From: an uncultured Flavobacteriaceae bacterium
GTDB taxonomy: Bacteria > Bacteroidota > Bacteroidia > Flavobacteriales > Flavobacteriaceae
Length of the DNA: 64,000 nucleotides
Assembly: GCA_943789365.1 (NCBI GenBank)
Contig: CALSTV010000001.1
Coordinates: 1,798,001-1,862,000, forward strand
Reading direction: 5' to 3'
Position numbers and translations under genes: made by a program. This document shows positions 52,853 through 62,969 of this stretch, piece after piece (the first letter of the stretch is position 1; the number at the start of each line of letters is the position of its first letter). The notes beneath the pieces were generated by a model. The model did not search any database. It was not told the origin of the DNA and saw nothing but the letters and a program-made list of their open reading frames with translations.

Positions 52853-53567
52853 ATGGAATTAGAAGAGAAACCGAGATTGTCGAGGCTAACCGCAATACTT
52901 ACTCAGCTTCAGTCTAAAAGTTTGATTACTGCAAAACAACTTGCAGAAAGACACCAAGTGAGTATACGAACAATCTATAGAGACATTCGAACCCTAGAAA
53001 AATCTGGAATTCCAATTGTTACCGAAGAAGGAAAAGGCTACTCCTTAATGGAAGGTTATCATCTACCTCCAGTATTGTTTTCAGAAGACGAGGCAAATGC
53101 TCTAATTACCATAGAACAATTAGCACTGAAAAACAAAGACCAGTCCTTTGTGGATAATATCTCCACGGGGATAGAAAAAAATAAAGGCCATTCTGCGCTT
53201 CTCTCAAAAAGGGAATGCCGACTTACTAGCAGACAGAATTTATTTTTGCAGGGAACAATTCGGAGCAAAAAAACGAGTAACAATCTAATGCAAATACAAT
53301 CGGCTATTACCAAATATGAGGTGCTACAAATAGTCTACCTTTCGGCCGCTAATAAAAGGAGTACTCGTAACATAGAACCTTTTGCCATTTATAGCATTCA
53401 TTGGTGATTTTTTACTCATCGCATTTTGTCGATTGCGAAAAGAATTCCGTCATTTTAGAATTGATTTTATTGAAAAAATACAAGCTAGTGACGAAACCTT
53501 CTCGCCACACGAGATGACCATAAAAACCTATTTTGAAAAATATATAAAAAATAAAAAGTACCCTTGA
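52853..53567 (+). pseudogene. WYL-domain HTH regulator (YafY-like), multiple frameshifts
   Basis: The N-terminal winged helix is intact (LITAKQLAERHQVSIRTIYRDI). The frame then slips: the expected sequence KKIKAILRFSQKGNADLLAD and RIYFCREQFGAKK lies in another frame between two A7 runs (about 53168-53174 and 53269-53275). A third shift near 53400 separates FAIYSIH from the tail LLIAFCRLRKEFRHFR. Restored, it would be a normal YafY-type repressor of about 235 residues. Indels at homopolymers suggest either decay or base-calling errors. Confidence 0.8.
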
Positions 53568-53580
53568 CATAAGGCTGTCA
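53565..53580 (+). promoter_or_regulatory. TGACA-N6-TGTCA dyad
   Basis: TGACA (53565-53569) and TGTCA (53576-53580) are inverted repeats before the start of the next reading frame; TTGACA overlaps the WYL regulator stop. This is a plausible operator for the adjacent regulator. Confidence 0.45.
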
Positions 53581-53628
53581 CCAACACCATTTACTTTTGT
53601 TGTATTATCAATAATAAAACAACTATTT

Positions 53629-53952
53629 ATGGAAACTATTCAGAATGTAATTTTAGGTGTATCAGGTGCGTTGCACCCAGTTTTTATGGCAACTGGTTTG
53701 AGAGACAATGGCTACGGAAAACCAGTAGGAGCAGATGAAACTCATTTGAAACTGAATATATTGTCTGGAGCAGATTCGAAAACATACAATGCCATTGGTT
53801 TTGGTTTAGGCGATAAATTTCCTTTGGTAAAAAAAGGACTTCCTTTTAAAGCCGCCTTTACCATTGGTGAGAATCACTGGAATGGAGTTACCTCTTTGCA
53901 ATTGCTGCTAAAAGACATTCAACAAGAAGGCGATAAAAACAGTGAATCCTGA
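53629..53952 (+). pseudogene. chimeric reading frame: unknown gene start joined to recJ tail
   Basis: The first 15 codons (METIQNVILGVSGAL) belong to a gene that followed the WYL regulator. At 53672 they run, in frame by chance, into the copied RecJ C-terminus (HPVFMATGLRDNGYG onward). The 107-residue frame is therefore an artefact of the duplication. Whether it is translated is unknown. Confidence 0.8.
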
Positions 53953-53985
53953 GTGCTTTTAGATAGATCGATTGCGAAATGGCAT
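53672..53985 (+). repeat. 314-bp direct repeat, copy 2 (recJ 3' end)
   Basis: Exact copy of 52466-52779, including the recJ stop and 33 bases beyond. The sequences before and after differ from those of copy 1. Confidence 0.97.
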
Positions 53986-54057
53986 TTGATCTCGTTCTTG
54001 GAGCAGCCAATCTTTTTTGTTTGCTGTAAGTTTTAGTGTAAACTTTAGAAAGGGACG

Positions 54058-57000
54058 CTAATTCTCAAAAACACCTAGGGTATCATTGTTAAATAAAACG
54101 ATGCTATAAAGTGTGTTGCTTATTTCTATTTGAGCAATTGCTTTTGCATTTTTTGAAAAACTAGATTTAACATTGTGTTGGGCCGTAAGAGTTCCAGTCT
54201 TGCTTTGCTGAAGGGTGTACCCTTTGGAAGCATCATACCGAACTGTTTCAACCTCGGCCTCATAGATATTCCCAATACCCATAATCTCAATGCGGTGATC
54301 TTGTTTGCGAATCGAAAAATCCAAGGTCGGTCCAAATTGAGCTTCGTTTGGTAAATCTATGATCTTGAAGCGCCCCTTTCCTTCATTTCGAATATAATAA
54401 GATGCAAAATGATTGGCCTGTAGGTGCAGTGCGGCTTCCAGGGATTTCTTTCCGTAAATATCCTGCATTGACGCATCTGCGAATTCTGCAAACGATTTTA
54501 TTTTTTTCCCCAAATGCGGTGTCTGTTCCGTCGAACATTGCTTGCCACGTACAGGAACTAATTTGTTGCCGTTAACCTTGCTTAAAGCAATATCAAAACT
54601 CTTATTTCCATCGAAATTATTCGCGTAGATATGGAGTGGTTTTGTCGTTGTTGGATGGAATTTATTGTTTTTACCGAGGTTGCCTACAAAATAATCTTCA
54701 TCTCCATCACCGTCAAAATCGATGGCTTTGATACTTTGATGCCAACCCGAATAGGCTTCTAAGTCAGGAGAGTCTAATTTCTCAAAATGGCCTTTTTCAT
54801 TGCTAAAGATTGTAATTGGCATCCATTCGCCAGCCAAGATTAAATCTTGGTCGCCATCCAAATCGTAGTCAGAGAAAATGACTTCGTTAAGAAGTCCAAC
54901 ACGGTCCAATTCTGGAGCATTTTTAGGTGTGATATCTACAAACTTAGTCCCCGTATTTTTTAATAGAAATGATTTGGGTGCCTCGGGATATTTACCCGGA
55001 ACCACGCGTCCTCCAACGAATAGGTCTAAATCACCATCGCCATCAATATCTGCAGCGGCAATACTTTTTGTAGCACTACGCATTTTTGGGAGCTTATCAC
55101 TTTTTGTAAAGCCCCCTTTCCCATTGTTGAGGTATAAACGGTCTTGTAATAAAGGGCTGTTTTCAGAAAGTTGATAGCCTCCACTGGTGACATATAGATC
55201 GAGGTCCTTGTCATTGTCAATATCTAAAAGAAGTGCTTTTTGATCCTCGTACTTAGCATCTATTAAAAAGGCGCGTTGGTTTGTGAGCGTAAATTTTCCA
55301 TTGCTTTTTTGAAAATAGAGCTCAGCAGGTTTTCCAAAACCATTCCCTAAAAACAAATCGTCTAAACCATCATTATTCACATCACCTACCGCCATAGCAC
55401 TGCCCTGAGTAGATTGCTTTTGAGGCAATAACAATTGCAAGGCATAATCATTAAAATCGTTTTCAAAGTGCTTGTAATGGATGCCAAAATCTTCTGGATG
55501 AAGCCTTTTTGATTTTTTAGAAGGTTGTGCTGTTTTTTTGCCTAAGGAAGTTTTATAGTTTACATCCAGTGTAGTATTTATAGTAGCCTCCTTTAGGATT
55601 GCTGAGGATCCATCAGGCCAGCGAATGTGAATGCTATCTAAAGAAGTGTTCGCCAGTCCAAAATGCAGTCTGTTAGAAACGCTTGATTGGTATCCACGTG
55701 TTGGGTTTTGTGTTTGTATTTGTTGTAAGCCTTTGGAGTATGCGGTTACAGTGGCACCCCAGCCATTTGGATTTTGTGTAGGGCCGATTAGGTTTATGTC
55801 TAGAAAATTGCCCTGACTGTTATTTCTATATAGGGTTGCGATCTCGGATTGGTTATTCACAATGAGATCCAAATCTCCGTCGTTGTCTAAATCGGCATAA
55901 GCAGTTCCGTTGGAGTTAATCTTTTGGTCTAACCCTGTGTTCTGAGTACTGTTGGTAAACGTGAAGTCTTTATTGTTTAGATAGAGGTAGTTCGCAAGTT
56001 TTGTGGAAGGCATCATACCAATGGCTTCTTCTAAACTCACTTTCTTTTTGTTGCGGATGTTGTTCTGCATTTGCATGCGAAAATCTTGGTTGGAGAGATC
56101 GTTTTCAATACCGTTTGTAATAAATACATCTTTAAATCCGTCGTTGTTAAAATCGGCGATTAACGGTGCCCAGCTCCAATCCGTTTTAGCAAGGCCAGAC
56201 ATATGAGCAATTTCACTAAACGAATTTTCACCATTGTTTAGCTGTAACATATTTGCCATGTATTGGTGGTGATAATTGGCATTGACCATGGCGTTAAAAT
56301 TATCCGTACTCATGGTGGCCATATTTTCCTTACTTCGTTTATGGTCTGAAGCCATCATATCTAAGACCAGTAAATCGGGCAGTAAATCGTTGTTAATATC
56401 TGCAAAATCGGAGCCCATGCTATTGGCAGAAATATGGTCGAAGTAGGAGAGGGCTTTGTCGGTAAAAGTACCATCTCCATTGTTGACATATAGAAAATCG
56501 GGTTGTAGGAAATCATTGGCAACAAAAACATCTAAGAAAGTATCTCCATTAAAATCACCAATAGCAGCACTGAGTCCCCAGGCCCTATTTTCAATGCCCG
56601 CTTGTTTGGTGATATTGGTAAATGTATTCCCATCGTTTCTAAAGAGTTGATCGGATAATTCAGGAAATTTAATGTTTTGAGTTGCAGGCTCAATCCGTGT
56701 GTTATTTCTAAAATCGGGTCGGTGGTTTACCAGATACATGTCGAGGTCGTTGTCCTTGTCAAAGTCGAAGAAATAGGCCTGGGTGGAAAAGCCAGGGTGG
56801 TTCAACCCGTATTTTTTTGCTTCCTCAGTGAATGTGCCATTTTTTTGGTTGATAAAGAGTTTGTTTTCACGCAATGCATTGTTGTCTAAAGCGCCAGATT
56901 TACACACATAGATATCGAGCCAGCCATCGCAGTTGATATCGACCATGGTCACACCGGTTGTCCATCCTTTCTCATCTGTAACCATAGCTTTTTCCGTATG

Positions 57001-57306
57001 GTCATCAAATTCAAAATTTCCTTTATTGAGGTAGAGTTTGTTGCTTTCTTGGTTGGAAGAAAAATAGAGGTCCTCCAGTCCGTCGTTGTTGATATCTCCC
57101 ACAGCCACACCACCACCGTTATAGATATAGGCGTAGTTTAAAAAGTTGAAATACAGGTTTTCTTTAACCGTGTTTTTAAAGCGTATTTGTGAATGTTCTG
57201 AATCTACATGTGTGAATAGCGTATTTTCTTGAGCCAATGGAAGTTCCTTTTTAGGAGAACAAGAGAGACAAATCAAAAGAAAAGCAAAACCAATGTGATA
57301 TTTCAT
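54058..57306 (-). CDS. VCBS/FG-GAP repeat lipoprotein with ASPIC/UnbV domain
   Basis: A 1082-residue surface lipoprotein (lipobox LLICLSC, Cys16). Many FG-GAP/VCBS calcium-binding repeats are seen, such as GDINNDGLEDLYFSSN, DINCDGWLDIYV, GDVNNDGLDDLFLGNG and DIDGDGDLDLFVGG, arranged as one or two beta-propellers. An ASPIC/UnbV domain (GWGATVTAYSKG then SSVSNRLHFGLA and IRWPDGS) lies near the middle. Such proteins are common in Bacteroidota, often beside SusC/SusD systems, and probably bind glycans or proteins at the cell surface. No SusCD is present here. Confidence 0.92.
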   Translation of the reverse strand: MKYHIGFAFLLICLSCSPKKELPLAQENTLFTHVDSEHSQIRFKNTVKENLYFNFLNYAYIYNGGGVAVGDINNDGLEDLYFSSNQESNKLYLNKGNFEFDDHTEKAMVTDEKGWTTGVTMVDINCDGWLDIYVCKSGALDNNALRENKLFINQKNGTFTEEAKKYGLNHPGFSTQAYFFDFDKDNDLDMYLVNHRPDFRNNTRIEPATQNIKFPELSDQLFRNDGNTFTNITKQAGIENRAWGLSAAIGDFNGDTFLDVFVANDFLQPDFLYVNNGDGTFTDKALSYFDHISANSMGSDFADINNDLLPDLLVLDMMASDHKRSKENMATMSTDNFNAMVNANYHHQYMANMLQLNNGENSFSEIAHMSGLAKTDWSWAPLIADFNNDGFKDVFITNGIENDLSNQDFRMQMQNNIRNKKKVSLEEAIGMMPSTKLANYLYLNNKDFTFTNSTQNTGLDQKINSNGTAYADLDNDGDLDLIVNNQSEIATLYRNNSQGNFLDINLIGPTQNPNGWGATVTAYSKGLQQIQTQNPTRGYQSSVSNRLHFGLANTSLDSIHIRWPDGSSAILKEATINTTLDVNYKTSLGKKTAQPSKKSKRLHPEDFGIHYKHFENDFNDYALQLLLPQKQSTQGSAMAVGDVNNDGLDDLFLGNGFGKPAELYFQKSNGKFTLTNQRAFLIDAKYEDQKALLLDIDNDKDLDLYVTSGGYQLSENSPLLQDRLYLNNGKGGFTKSDKLPKMRSATKSIAAADIDGDGDLDLFVGGRVVPGKYPEAPKSFLLKNTGTKFVDITPKNAPELDRVGLLNEVIFSDYDLDGDQDLILAGEWMPITIFSNEKGHFEKLDSPDLEAYSGWHQSIKAIDFDGDGDEDYFVGNLGKNNKFHPTTTKPLHIYANNFDGNKSFDIALSKVNGNKLVPVRGKQCSTEQTPHLGKKIKSFAEFADASMQDIYGKKSLEAALHLQANHFASYYIRNEGKGRFKIIDLPNEAQFGPTLDFSIRKQDHRIEIMGIGNIYEAEVETVRYDASKGYTLQQSKTGTLTAQHNVKSSFSKNAKAIAQIEISNTLYSIVLFNNDTLGVFEN

Positions 57307-57564
57307 AAAACTTCTTTTTCTAAAAATACGAATGTTTTAGATATGATATGCCTTTTAATTTTGCTGTATGTCGATAAAAAAAGGTTGTTTATAAGCCTGT
57401 TTTCGAACAGAATCAATTTTAGCGGCATTTTTAGTGTTATTCTTTTTATCAATTATTGAAAACATATGGACGTTTAAAAATGACATTTCAACGCCATAAG
57501 ATTGCCACTTATCGAAATTTTCAATAAATGAAACCATTTAAAAAGTACTTTGGCCCCTAAAAAA

Positions 57565-58326
57565 ATGGAGATTGACGCTCGAATAGTGTTATTGCAAAGC
57601 GAACTTATTAACCACCGTTTAAATAAAAAACTACAACTAGACAAGGGAGTTCAAATGTTTATGGAGTCTCATGTTTTTGTTGTTTGGGATTTTATGTCGA
57701 TTCTGAAATCTTTGCAAAAAAAATTAAATCCTATCAATGTACCATGGTTGCCATCAGGCAATAAATTGGCAGTAAGGGTTTTAAATGAAATTGTTTTAAC
57801 AGAAGAAAGTGATTGTGATTTAGAGGGAAATTATAAAAGTCATTTTGAAATGTACTTAGACGCAATGCAAGAGGTTGATGCATCAACTTCAAAAATTGAG
57901 TTATTAATGGATTTTGTCCCGAAGTTTTCTTTTCAAACTGCCATAGGGATGTTAGATTTGGAAAAGGATTTGCACAATTTTTTGACCCATACTTTTGAAA
58001 TTTTATCAAAAGACCAATCTCATTTGACCGCCTCTGTGTTTGCGTTTAGTAGGGAGCTCGTATTGCCTTATATTTTCGATGATATTTTAAAAAACAACAA
58101 ATTAATTCAATATCCCAAATTTAAATTTTACCTAGAAAGGCATAAAGAGTTGGATGGTGATTTTCACGGCGATTTTTCCGTTCAATTGGTTCGAAGTCTT
58201 TGTGGTGGTGATAAGGTGAAATGGGCAGAAGCTATGGATGTTGCCATTCAAAGTTTAACCTGCAGGTTGCGCTTATGGGATTCTATTACGAGCAAAATTA
58301 AGAACTATGAGAACAATAATTGTTGA
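57565..58326 (+). CDS. DUF3050 protein (haem-oxygenase-like fold)
   Basis: A 253-residue DUF3050 protein from ATG 57565. Family segments are MESHVFVVWDFMSILKSLQ, PWLPSGNKLAVRVLNEIVL, TEESDCD, and RHKELDGDFHG. The conserved His/Glu/Asp set, ending in an HxxxDxxxH pattern, suggests a metal-binding helical fold like that of haem-oxygenase-like diiron proteins. The function is unknown. It overlaps the LytTR regulator gene by 20 bases. Confidence 0.85.
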   Translation: MEIDARIVLLQSELINHRLNKKLQLDKGVQMFMESHVFVVWDFMSILKSLQKKLNPINVPWLPSGNKLAVRVLNEIVLTEESDCDLEGNYKSHFEMYLDAMQEVDASTSKIELLMDFVPKFSFQTAIGMLDLEKDLHNFLTHTFEILSKDQSHLTASVFAFSRELVLPYIFDDILKNNKLIQYPKFKFYLERHKELDGDFHGDFSVQLVRSLCGGDKVKWAEAMDVAIQSLTCRLRLWDSITSKIKNYENNNC

Positions 58327-59008
58327 CGATGAAAAGATGTCCATATTGATTGTGAGAAAGATTTGTAAACATTTTAATTTTATTGATGTAATAGGCGAGT
58401 TTTCTTCAGGAATAGAAGCCCTAGAATTTGTTCGAGATAATCGGGTGGATTTGATTTTCCTCGATATTGAGATGCCCAACTTTACGGGATTGGATTTTAT
58501 CGAAGAAATAAATATGATTGATATAGTCGTGATATCTTCTAAAAAAGATTTCGCATTCGATTTATTTGCTAACGAAGCAGTCATTTCATACTTGCAAAAA
58601 CCCATTGACAAAAATTCGATGAAATTGGCCTTAGATAAAGTTGTTAAGAAAAAAATGAATGCGTTGAACGATGTTCCAAGGACAAGTCAGGAGGTCAATA
58701 ATTACGTGTATCTCTATGTTGATAAGAGCTTAGTGCAAGTAAATGTAAACGACATTTATGTAGTGGAATCAAGAGGGGATTATGTGTTGGTAAAAACAAT
58801 AGCAAAAAACTTTTTGATCTATGGTACAGCGAAAAATATTTTAGAAAAACTCCCAACAAATTTTCTTAGAGTACACAAGTCATTTATAGTCAATACGGAT
58901 ATGATTAGGGCAATAGATGATTGTGTAATTAAGATTCATTCAGATTTAATTCCGGTTAGCAGAACATATTATAGAGAAATAAGAAATAGACTTATTAGAT
59001 TAAATTAA
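58307..59008 (+). CDS. LytTR-family response regulator
   Basis: A 233-residue two-component response regulator. The receiver domain has the acidic pocket (IIVDDEK), the phospho-acceptor Asp53 in LIFLDIEMPNFTGLDF, and the Lys in YLQKPID. The C-terminal LytTR DNA-binding domain includes IYVVESRGDYVLV and FLRVHKSFIVNTDMI. No histidine kinase is encoded nearby. It is translationally coupled to DUF3050 and followed after 7 bases by an unknown gene. Confidence 0.93.
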   Translation: MRTIIVDDEKMSILIVRKICKHFNFIDVIGEFSSGIEALEFVRDNRVDLIFLDIEMPNFTGLDFIEEINMIDIVVISSKKDFAFDLFANEAVISYLQKPIDKNSMKLALDKVVKKKMNALNDVPRTSQEVNNYVYLYVDKSLVQVNVNDIYVVESRGDYVLVKTIAKNFLIYGTAKNILEKLPTNFLRVHKSFIVNTDMIRAIDDCVIKIHSDLIPVSRTYYREIRNRLIRLN

Positions 59009-59015
59009 TAGTATC

Positions 59016-59606
59016 ATGAAGACAATAACAGGGGTTATTATACCGATTACATTGAATAAATTTTATGAAAGAGAAAGGTTGACTGAGCTGATACAAAATT
59101 TACCGAATCATTTTATTTTCTGTATTGTTGTCGGAAATAACCATACGGGTTTGAAATACTATGAACAAATGGAAAAAGTCTTTCCCGAAAAGCTAGTTGT
59201 TTTGAATAGTTATATAAACGGCAATAGAGATTCTTATTTGACGAGATCTGGGTTGCGTTATTTTTATTATTTAAAACGAGTGTCAAAAGTGATTATTTTT
59301 AGCAAATTTCAGGTAAATGCTTCTCGTTGTATGAATATGGAAGACACCTTAGTAAACAATCCTGAGTTAATCGTTGTGTCAACAGGAGTCGAGAAAAACG
59401 ACAAGAGTTCTCTTTTTAAAAGAAAGATATTTTCTTTTGTAGAATTGAAGTGTAAGCTAGTTAATAAAGATGCTTTTATTATAAAACGCAAACACATTCC
59501 TGTTTTTTTAAAGAGTTATTTTATGGGTAAGTTTAGTTATGCGATATTTCGTTATAACTTACATAAGGAGCTAAAAAACAAGGGTGTATATCAGTCAATC
59601 TATTGA
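59016..59606 (+). CDS. unknown protein, weakly glycosyltransferase-like
   Basis: A 196-residue protein starting TITGVIIPITLNKFYERERL. The first 60 residues look like the start of a nucleotide-sugar or small Rossmann-like domain (FIFCIVVGNNHTG), but no DxD motif is seen and the length is short for a family 2 glycosyltransferase. The C-terminal half is basic and aromatic. I do not recognise the family. It completes the DUF3050/LytTR operon. Confidence 0.65.
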   Translation: MKTITGVIIPITLNKFYERERLTELIQNLPNHFIFCIVVGNNHTGLKYYEQMEKVFPEKLVVLNSYINGNRDSYLTRSGLRYFYYLKRVSKVIIFSKFQVNASRCMNMEDTLVNNPELIVVSTGVEKNDKSSLFKRKIFSFVELKCKLVNKDAFIIKRKHIPVFLKSYFMGKFSYAIFRYNLHKELKNKGVYQSIY

Positions 59607-59842
59607 GTTGTAGGAGGGGTGCTTATTTCATTACAATAACCGTTCGATGTGAAGCAGCTAGAAAGGAATCGCTTACAGACAATAGTAAAATAATCGAAAA
59701 AATGAGGGAGTTATATCGTACAATAATAATCAGAATTAATAGTTTTATGTCGATAAGTTTTTATGATTAGTACTTGAATTAGTTACTTGTTAAAAGTAAA
59801 CATTAGGGGTTGTTTTAATTCAAGACGGAACAAAGACATGAA

Positions 59843-59871
59843 AAAGCCCATTTCGTGATGAAATGGGCTTT
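59843..59871. terminator. bidirectional rho-independent terminator
   Basis: AAAGCCCATTTC (59843-59854) and GAAATGGGCTTT (59860-59871) form a perfect 12-bp stem with a 5-base loop and A/T-rich flanks on both sides. It lies between convergent genes (the LytTR operon and sdhB) and can serve both. Confidence 0.85.
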
Positions 59872-59893
59872 AAATAGATGTTTACTGTTGTAG

Positions 59894-60634
59894 TTACAAC
59901 GATGCTTTTAAGAACTCTCTGTTCATACGTGCGATATTTTCTAAAGAAATTCCTTTCGGGCATTCCACCTCACAGGCGCCGGTATTGGTACAGTTTCCAA
60001 AACCTTCTTCGTCCATTTGTTTTACCATGTTTAGTACACGGTCTGCGGCTTCAACTTGTCCTTGTGGTAACAAGGCATATTGCGATACTTTTGCACCTAC
60101 AAATAACATGGCTGATGAGTTTTTACAAGTGGCAACACAAGCTCCACAACCAATACAAGTAGCGGCATCCATAGCTTCATCTGCCGCTGCCTTCGCAATT
60201 GGGATGGCATTTGCATCTTGCGTATTTCCTGAAGTGTTTACAGAAATATACGCACCTGATTGCTGGATACGATCAAACGAAGTACGGTCTACAACCAAAT
60301 CTTTGATTACTGGAAAAGCAGCTGCTCTAAAAGGCTCAATATGGATGGTGTCACCGTCCTTAAAAGAACGCATATGTAACTGACAAGTAGTAATTCCTCT
60401 ATCAGGACCATGTGCTTCTCCATTGATGTACATCGAACACATTCCGCAGATTCCTTCACGACAATCGTGGTCAAATGCGATAGGTTCTTCTCCTTTTTCG
60501 ATGATTTGCTCATTTAAAACATCCATCATTTCTAAGAACGACATGTGTTCCGAAATGTCGGTTACCTTATAGTCTACCAACTGTCCTTTGTCTTCTGAGT
60601 TTTTCTGTCTCCAGATTTTTAGTGTTAAATCCAT
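59894..60634 (-). CDS. sdhB: succinate dehydrogenase/fumarate reductase iron-sulfur subunit
   Basis: The electron-transfer subunit of complex II. The [2Fe-2S] ligands are in [15 protein letters not shown] with a later Cys in TTCQLHM. The [4Fe-4S] and [3Fe-4S] ligands are in [15 protein letters not shown] and [15 protein letters not shown]. Length 246 is normal. It is the last gene of sdhCAB, but is separated from sdhA by about 300 bases that contain a gene remnant. Confidence 0.96.
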   Translation of the reverse strand: MDLTLKIWRQKNSEDKGQLVDYKVTDISEHMSFLEMMDVLNEQIIEKGEEPIAFDHDCREGICGMCSMYINGEAHGPDRGITTCQLHMRSFKDGDTIHIEPFRAAAFPVIKDLVVDRTSFDRIQQSGAYISVNTSGNTQDANAIPIAKAAADEAMDAATCIGCGACVATCKNSSAMLFVGAKVSQYALLPQGQVEAADRVLNMVKQMDEEGFGNCTNTGACEVECPKGISLENIARMNREFLKASL

Positions 60635-60670
60635 GTTTTAGTTTTTTAGCCATTAGGCAATAGCCAAGAG

Positions 60671-60941
60671 TTAGTTTTCTTTGGATATTGACCTAATAAA
60701 GGCATTCAACATTTTATTTTCTTCTTCGATTAAACCAATGATTTCTGTATAAACGGTATCACTGATAAAATTCAATTCTTTTGTAATTATTATTTGTGTT
60801 TCAAGTTCCATCAAAGAACCTCTTGCAAATTGTAAATTTCATCCTTAGGTAATTCTTTACATAAAGAGTATATTGACTTTACGATGGCAATTCCTTTTTG
60901 CCAAATCAATAAATCTTTATAAGATTGAATTTGCCTATTGC
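60671..60941 (-). pseudogene. four-helix-bundle (S23/IVP-like) protein remnant
   Basis: On the minus strand QSYKDLLIWQKGIAIVKSIY and ELPKDEIYNLQ match the N-terminus of the 23S rRNA intervening-sequence-type four-helix-bundle proteins. After a deletion of about 45 residues and a frame change, RGSLMELETQIIITKELNFI continues to a TAA at 60671. There is no start codon. GCAATAGCC (60658-60666) and GCCTATTGCC (60933-60942) lie near the ends, resembling the short repeats often found around such genes. It separates sdhA from sdhB. Confidence 0.75.
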
Positions 60942-62957
60942 CTATTTATAAGAACGTTGTTTCAGTTCTATGTCGTTAAATTCTAATTCTTCTTTATGTA
61001 AAACTGCATCTCCAGGTTCTCCTTTATATTCCCAAGCAGACACATAAGCATAATCTTTGTCATTACGTTTTGCTTCTCCTTTTTGTTCTCCGTCCAATTC
61101 TACAGATTCTTCTCTAAAGTGTCCTCCACATGATTCATTTCTATCCAAGGCATCCTTAGCAAACAATTCACCTAATTCTAAGAAATCGGCAACTCTACCT
61201 GCCTTTTCTAATTCTGGATTCATCTCGTTTAAATCACCAGGGACTTTTACGTTTTTCCAGAAATCTTCTCGTAATTCTTTGATTTCAGCCATCGCTTCCT
61301 TCAATCCTTTTTCATTACGTGACATTCCAACTTTATCCCACATGATTTTACCTAATTTTTTATGGTAATAATCTACAGAGTTGGTTCCTTTGTTGTTGAT
61401 AAAGAAATCTAACTTTTCTTTTACTTCTTTTTCAGCAGCATCAAACTCAGGTGTGTTTGTTGGGATTTTTCCAGTTCTAATTTCTTTTGACAGGTAGCCT
61501 CCAATGGTGTAAGGCAATACAAAATATCCGTCTGCTAAACCTTGCATCAAGGCAGAAGCTCCCAGTCTGTTTGCACCGTGTTCAGAGAAGTTAGCTTCAC
61601 CTATACAGTACAATCCGTTAACCGTAGTCATTAAATTATAATCAACCCATACACCGCCCATTGTATAGTGTGTAGCAGGGTAAATTTTCATTGGCATTTT
61701 ATATGGATCTTCATCCATGATTTTCGCATACATTTGGAATAAGTTTCCGTATTTAGCTTCGACCAATGCTTGTCCTAATTCATATACTTTTTCATCAGAA
61801 GGACTTTCAATTCCTTTTAATTTAGCTTGTTCTTTACCGTATCGCTCAATAGCAGAGGCAAAATCTAAGTACACAGCTTCACCAGTAGCATTTACTCCGT
61901 ACCCAGCATCACATCTTTCTTTTGCTGCTCTAGAAGCAACATCGCGAGGTACTAAGTTTCCAAAAGCAGGATATCTTCTTTCTAAGTAATAATCTCTATC
62001 TTCTTCAGCAATATCCGTCGCTTTCATTTTTCCTTGTTGAATCGCTTTGGCGTCTTCAATTTTTGCAGGCACCCAAATTCGTCCATCGTTACGTAAAGAT
62101 TCTGACATCAAGGTCAACTTCGATTGGTAGTCACCAGAACGAGGAATACAGGTTGGGTGAATTTGTGTATAACAAGGATTTGCAAAGAAAGCTCCTTTTT
62201 TATGAATTTTCCAGGCAGCGGTTACGTTAGATCCCATGGCGTTTGTAGATAAGAAATACACATTTCCATATCCACCAGTAGCAATCACTACAGCATGAGC
62301 AGAATGACGTTGAATTTCACCGGTAATCATATTACGAGCGATAATTCCTCTAGCTTTTCCATCAACCAACACTACATCGAGCATTTCATGACGGTTGTGC
62401 ATTTCAATTTTACCACGTGCAATCTGACGGTTCATAGCAGAATAGGCACCTAGAAGTAATTGTTGTCCCGTTTGTCCTTTTGCATAAAAAGTACGCGAAA
62501 CCAATACACCTCCAAAAGAACGGTTGTCTAGCAATCCACCATAATCACGAGCAAAAGGAACTCCTTGAGCCACACATTGGTCAATGATATTTGCAGAAAC
62601 TTCAGCCAAACGGTGTACGTTTGCTTCACGAGCACGGTAGTCACCTCCTTTTACAGTATCGTAAAACAAACGGTAGGTAGAATCTCCATCTCCTTGATAA
62701 TTCTTTGCAGCATTGATACCTCCTTGAGCGGCAATAGAATGCGCTCTACGCGGAGAATCTTGGTAGGCAAATGCTTTTACATTATAGCCTAATTCTGCAA
62801 GTGTTGCACAAGCAGAACCACCTGCCAATCCAGTACCTACAACAATAACATCAATGTTACGTTTGTTGGCTGGGTTTACCAAGTCAATTTTATTTTTATA
62901 ATCTGTCCATTTATCTTTAATTGGACCTTTTGGAATTTTTGCGTCTAATGTAGCCAT
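60942..62957 (-). CDS. sdhA: succinate dehydrogenase/fumarate reductase flavoprotein subunit
   Basis: The FAD subunit of complex II, which oxidises succinate. The dinucleotide fold is [19 protein letters not shown]. The FAD-linking and active-site regions are [32 protein letters not shown] and [19 protein letters not shown]. The 671-residue length fits the Bacteroidota type. It starts 12 bases after sdhC. Confidence 0.96.
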   Translation of the reverse strand: MATLDAKIPKGPIKDKWTDYKNKIDLVNPANKRNIDVIVVGTGLAGGSACATLAELGYNVKAFAYQDSPRRAHSIAAQGGINAAKNYQGDGDSTYRLFYDTVKGGDYRAREANVHRLAEVSANIIDQCVAQGVPFARDYGGLLDNRSFGGVLVSRTFYAKGQTGQQLLLGAYSAMNRQIARGKIEMHNRHEMLDVVLVDGKARGIIARNMITGEIQRHSAHAVVIATGGYGNVYFLSTNAMGSNVTAAWKIHKKGAFFANPCYTQIHPTCIPRSGDYQSKLTLMSESLRNDGRIWVPAKIEDAKAIQQGKMKATDIAEEDRDYYLERRYPAFGNLVPRDVASRAAKERCDAGYGVNATGEAVYLDFASAIERYGKEQAKLKGIESPSDEKVYELGQALVEAKYGNLFQMYAKIMDEDPYKMPMKIYPATHYTMGGVWVDYNLMTTVNGLYCIGEANFSEHGANRLGASALMQGLADGYFVLPYTIGGYLSKEIRTGKIPTNTPEFDAAEKEVKEKLDFFINNKGTNSVDYYHKKLGKIMWDKVGMSRNEKGLKEAMAEIKELREDFWKNVKVPGDLNEMNPELEKAGRVADFLELGELFAKDALDRNESCGGHFREESVELDGEQKGEAKRNDKDYAYVSAWEYKGEPGDAVLHKEELEFNDIELKQRSYK

Positions 62958-62969
62958 AGGTACTAAATA

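Noticed and set aside
53629-53952. A functional small RecJ-like protein
   Set aside because: The 314-bp identity to recJ shows a recent duplication joined in frame to unrelated codons; it contains no catalytic motifs.
57355-57537. 60-residue minus-strand frame between the ASPIC gene and DUF3050
   Set aside because: No recognisable domain and no promoter or operon context; it lies in a divergent AT-rich spacer where such frames arise by chance.
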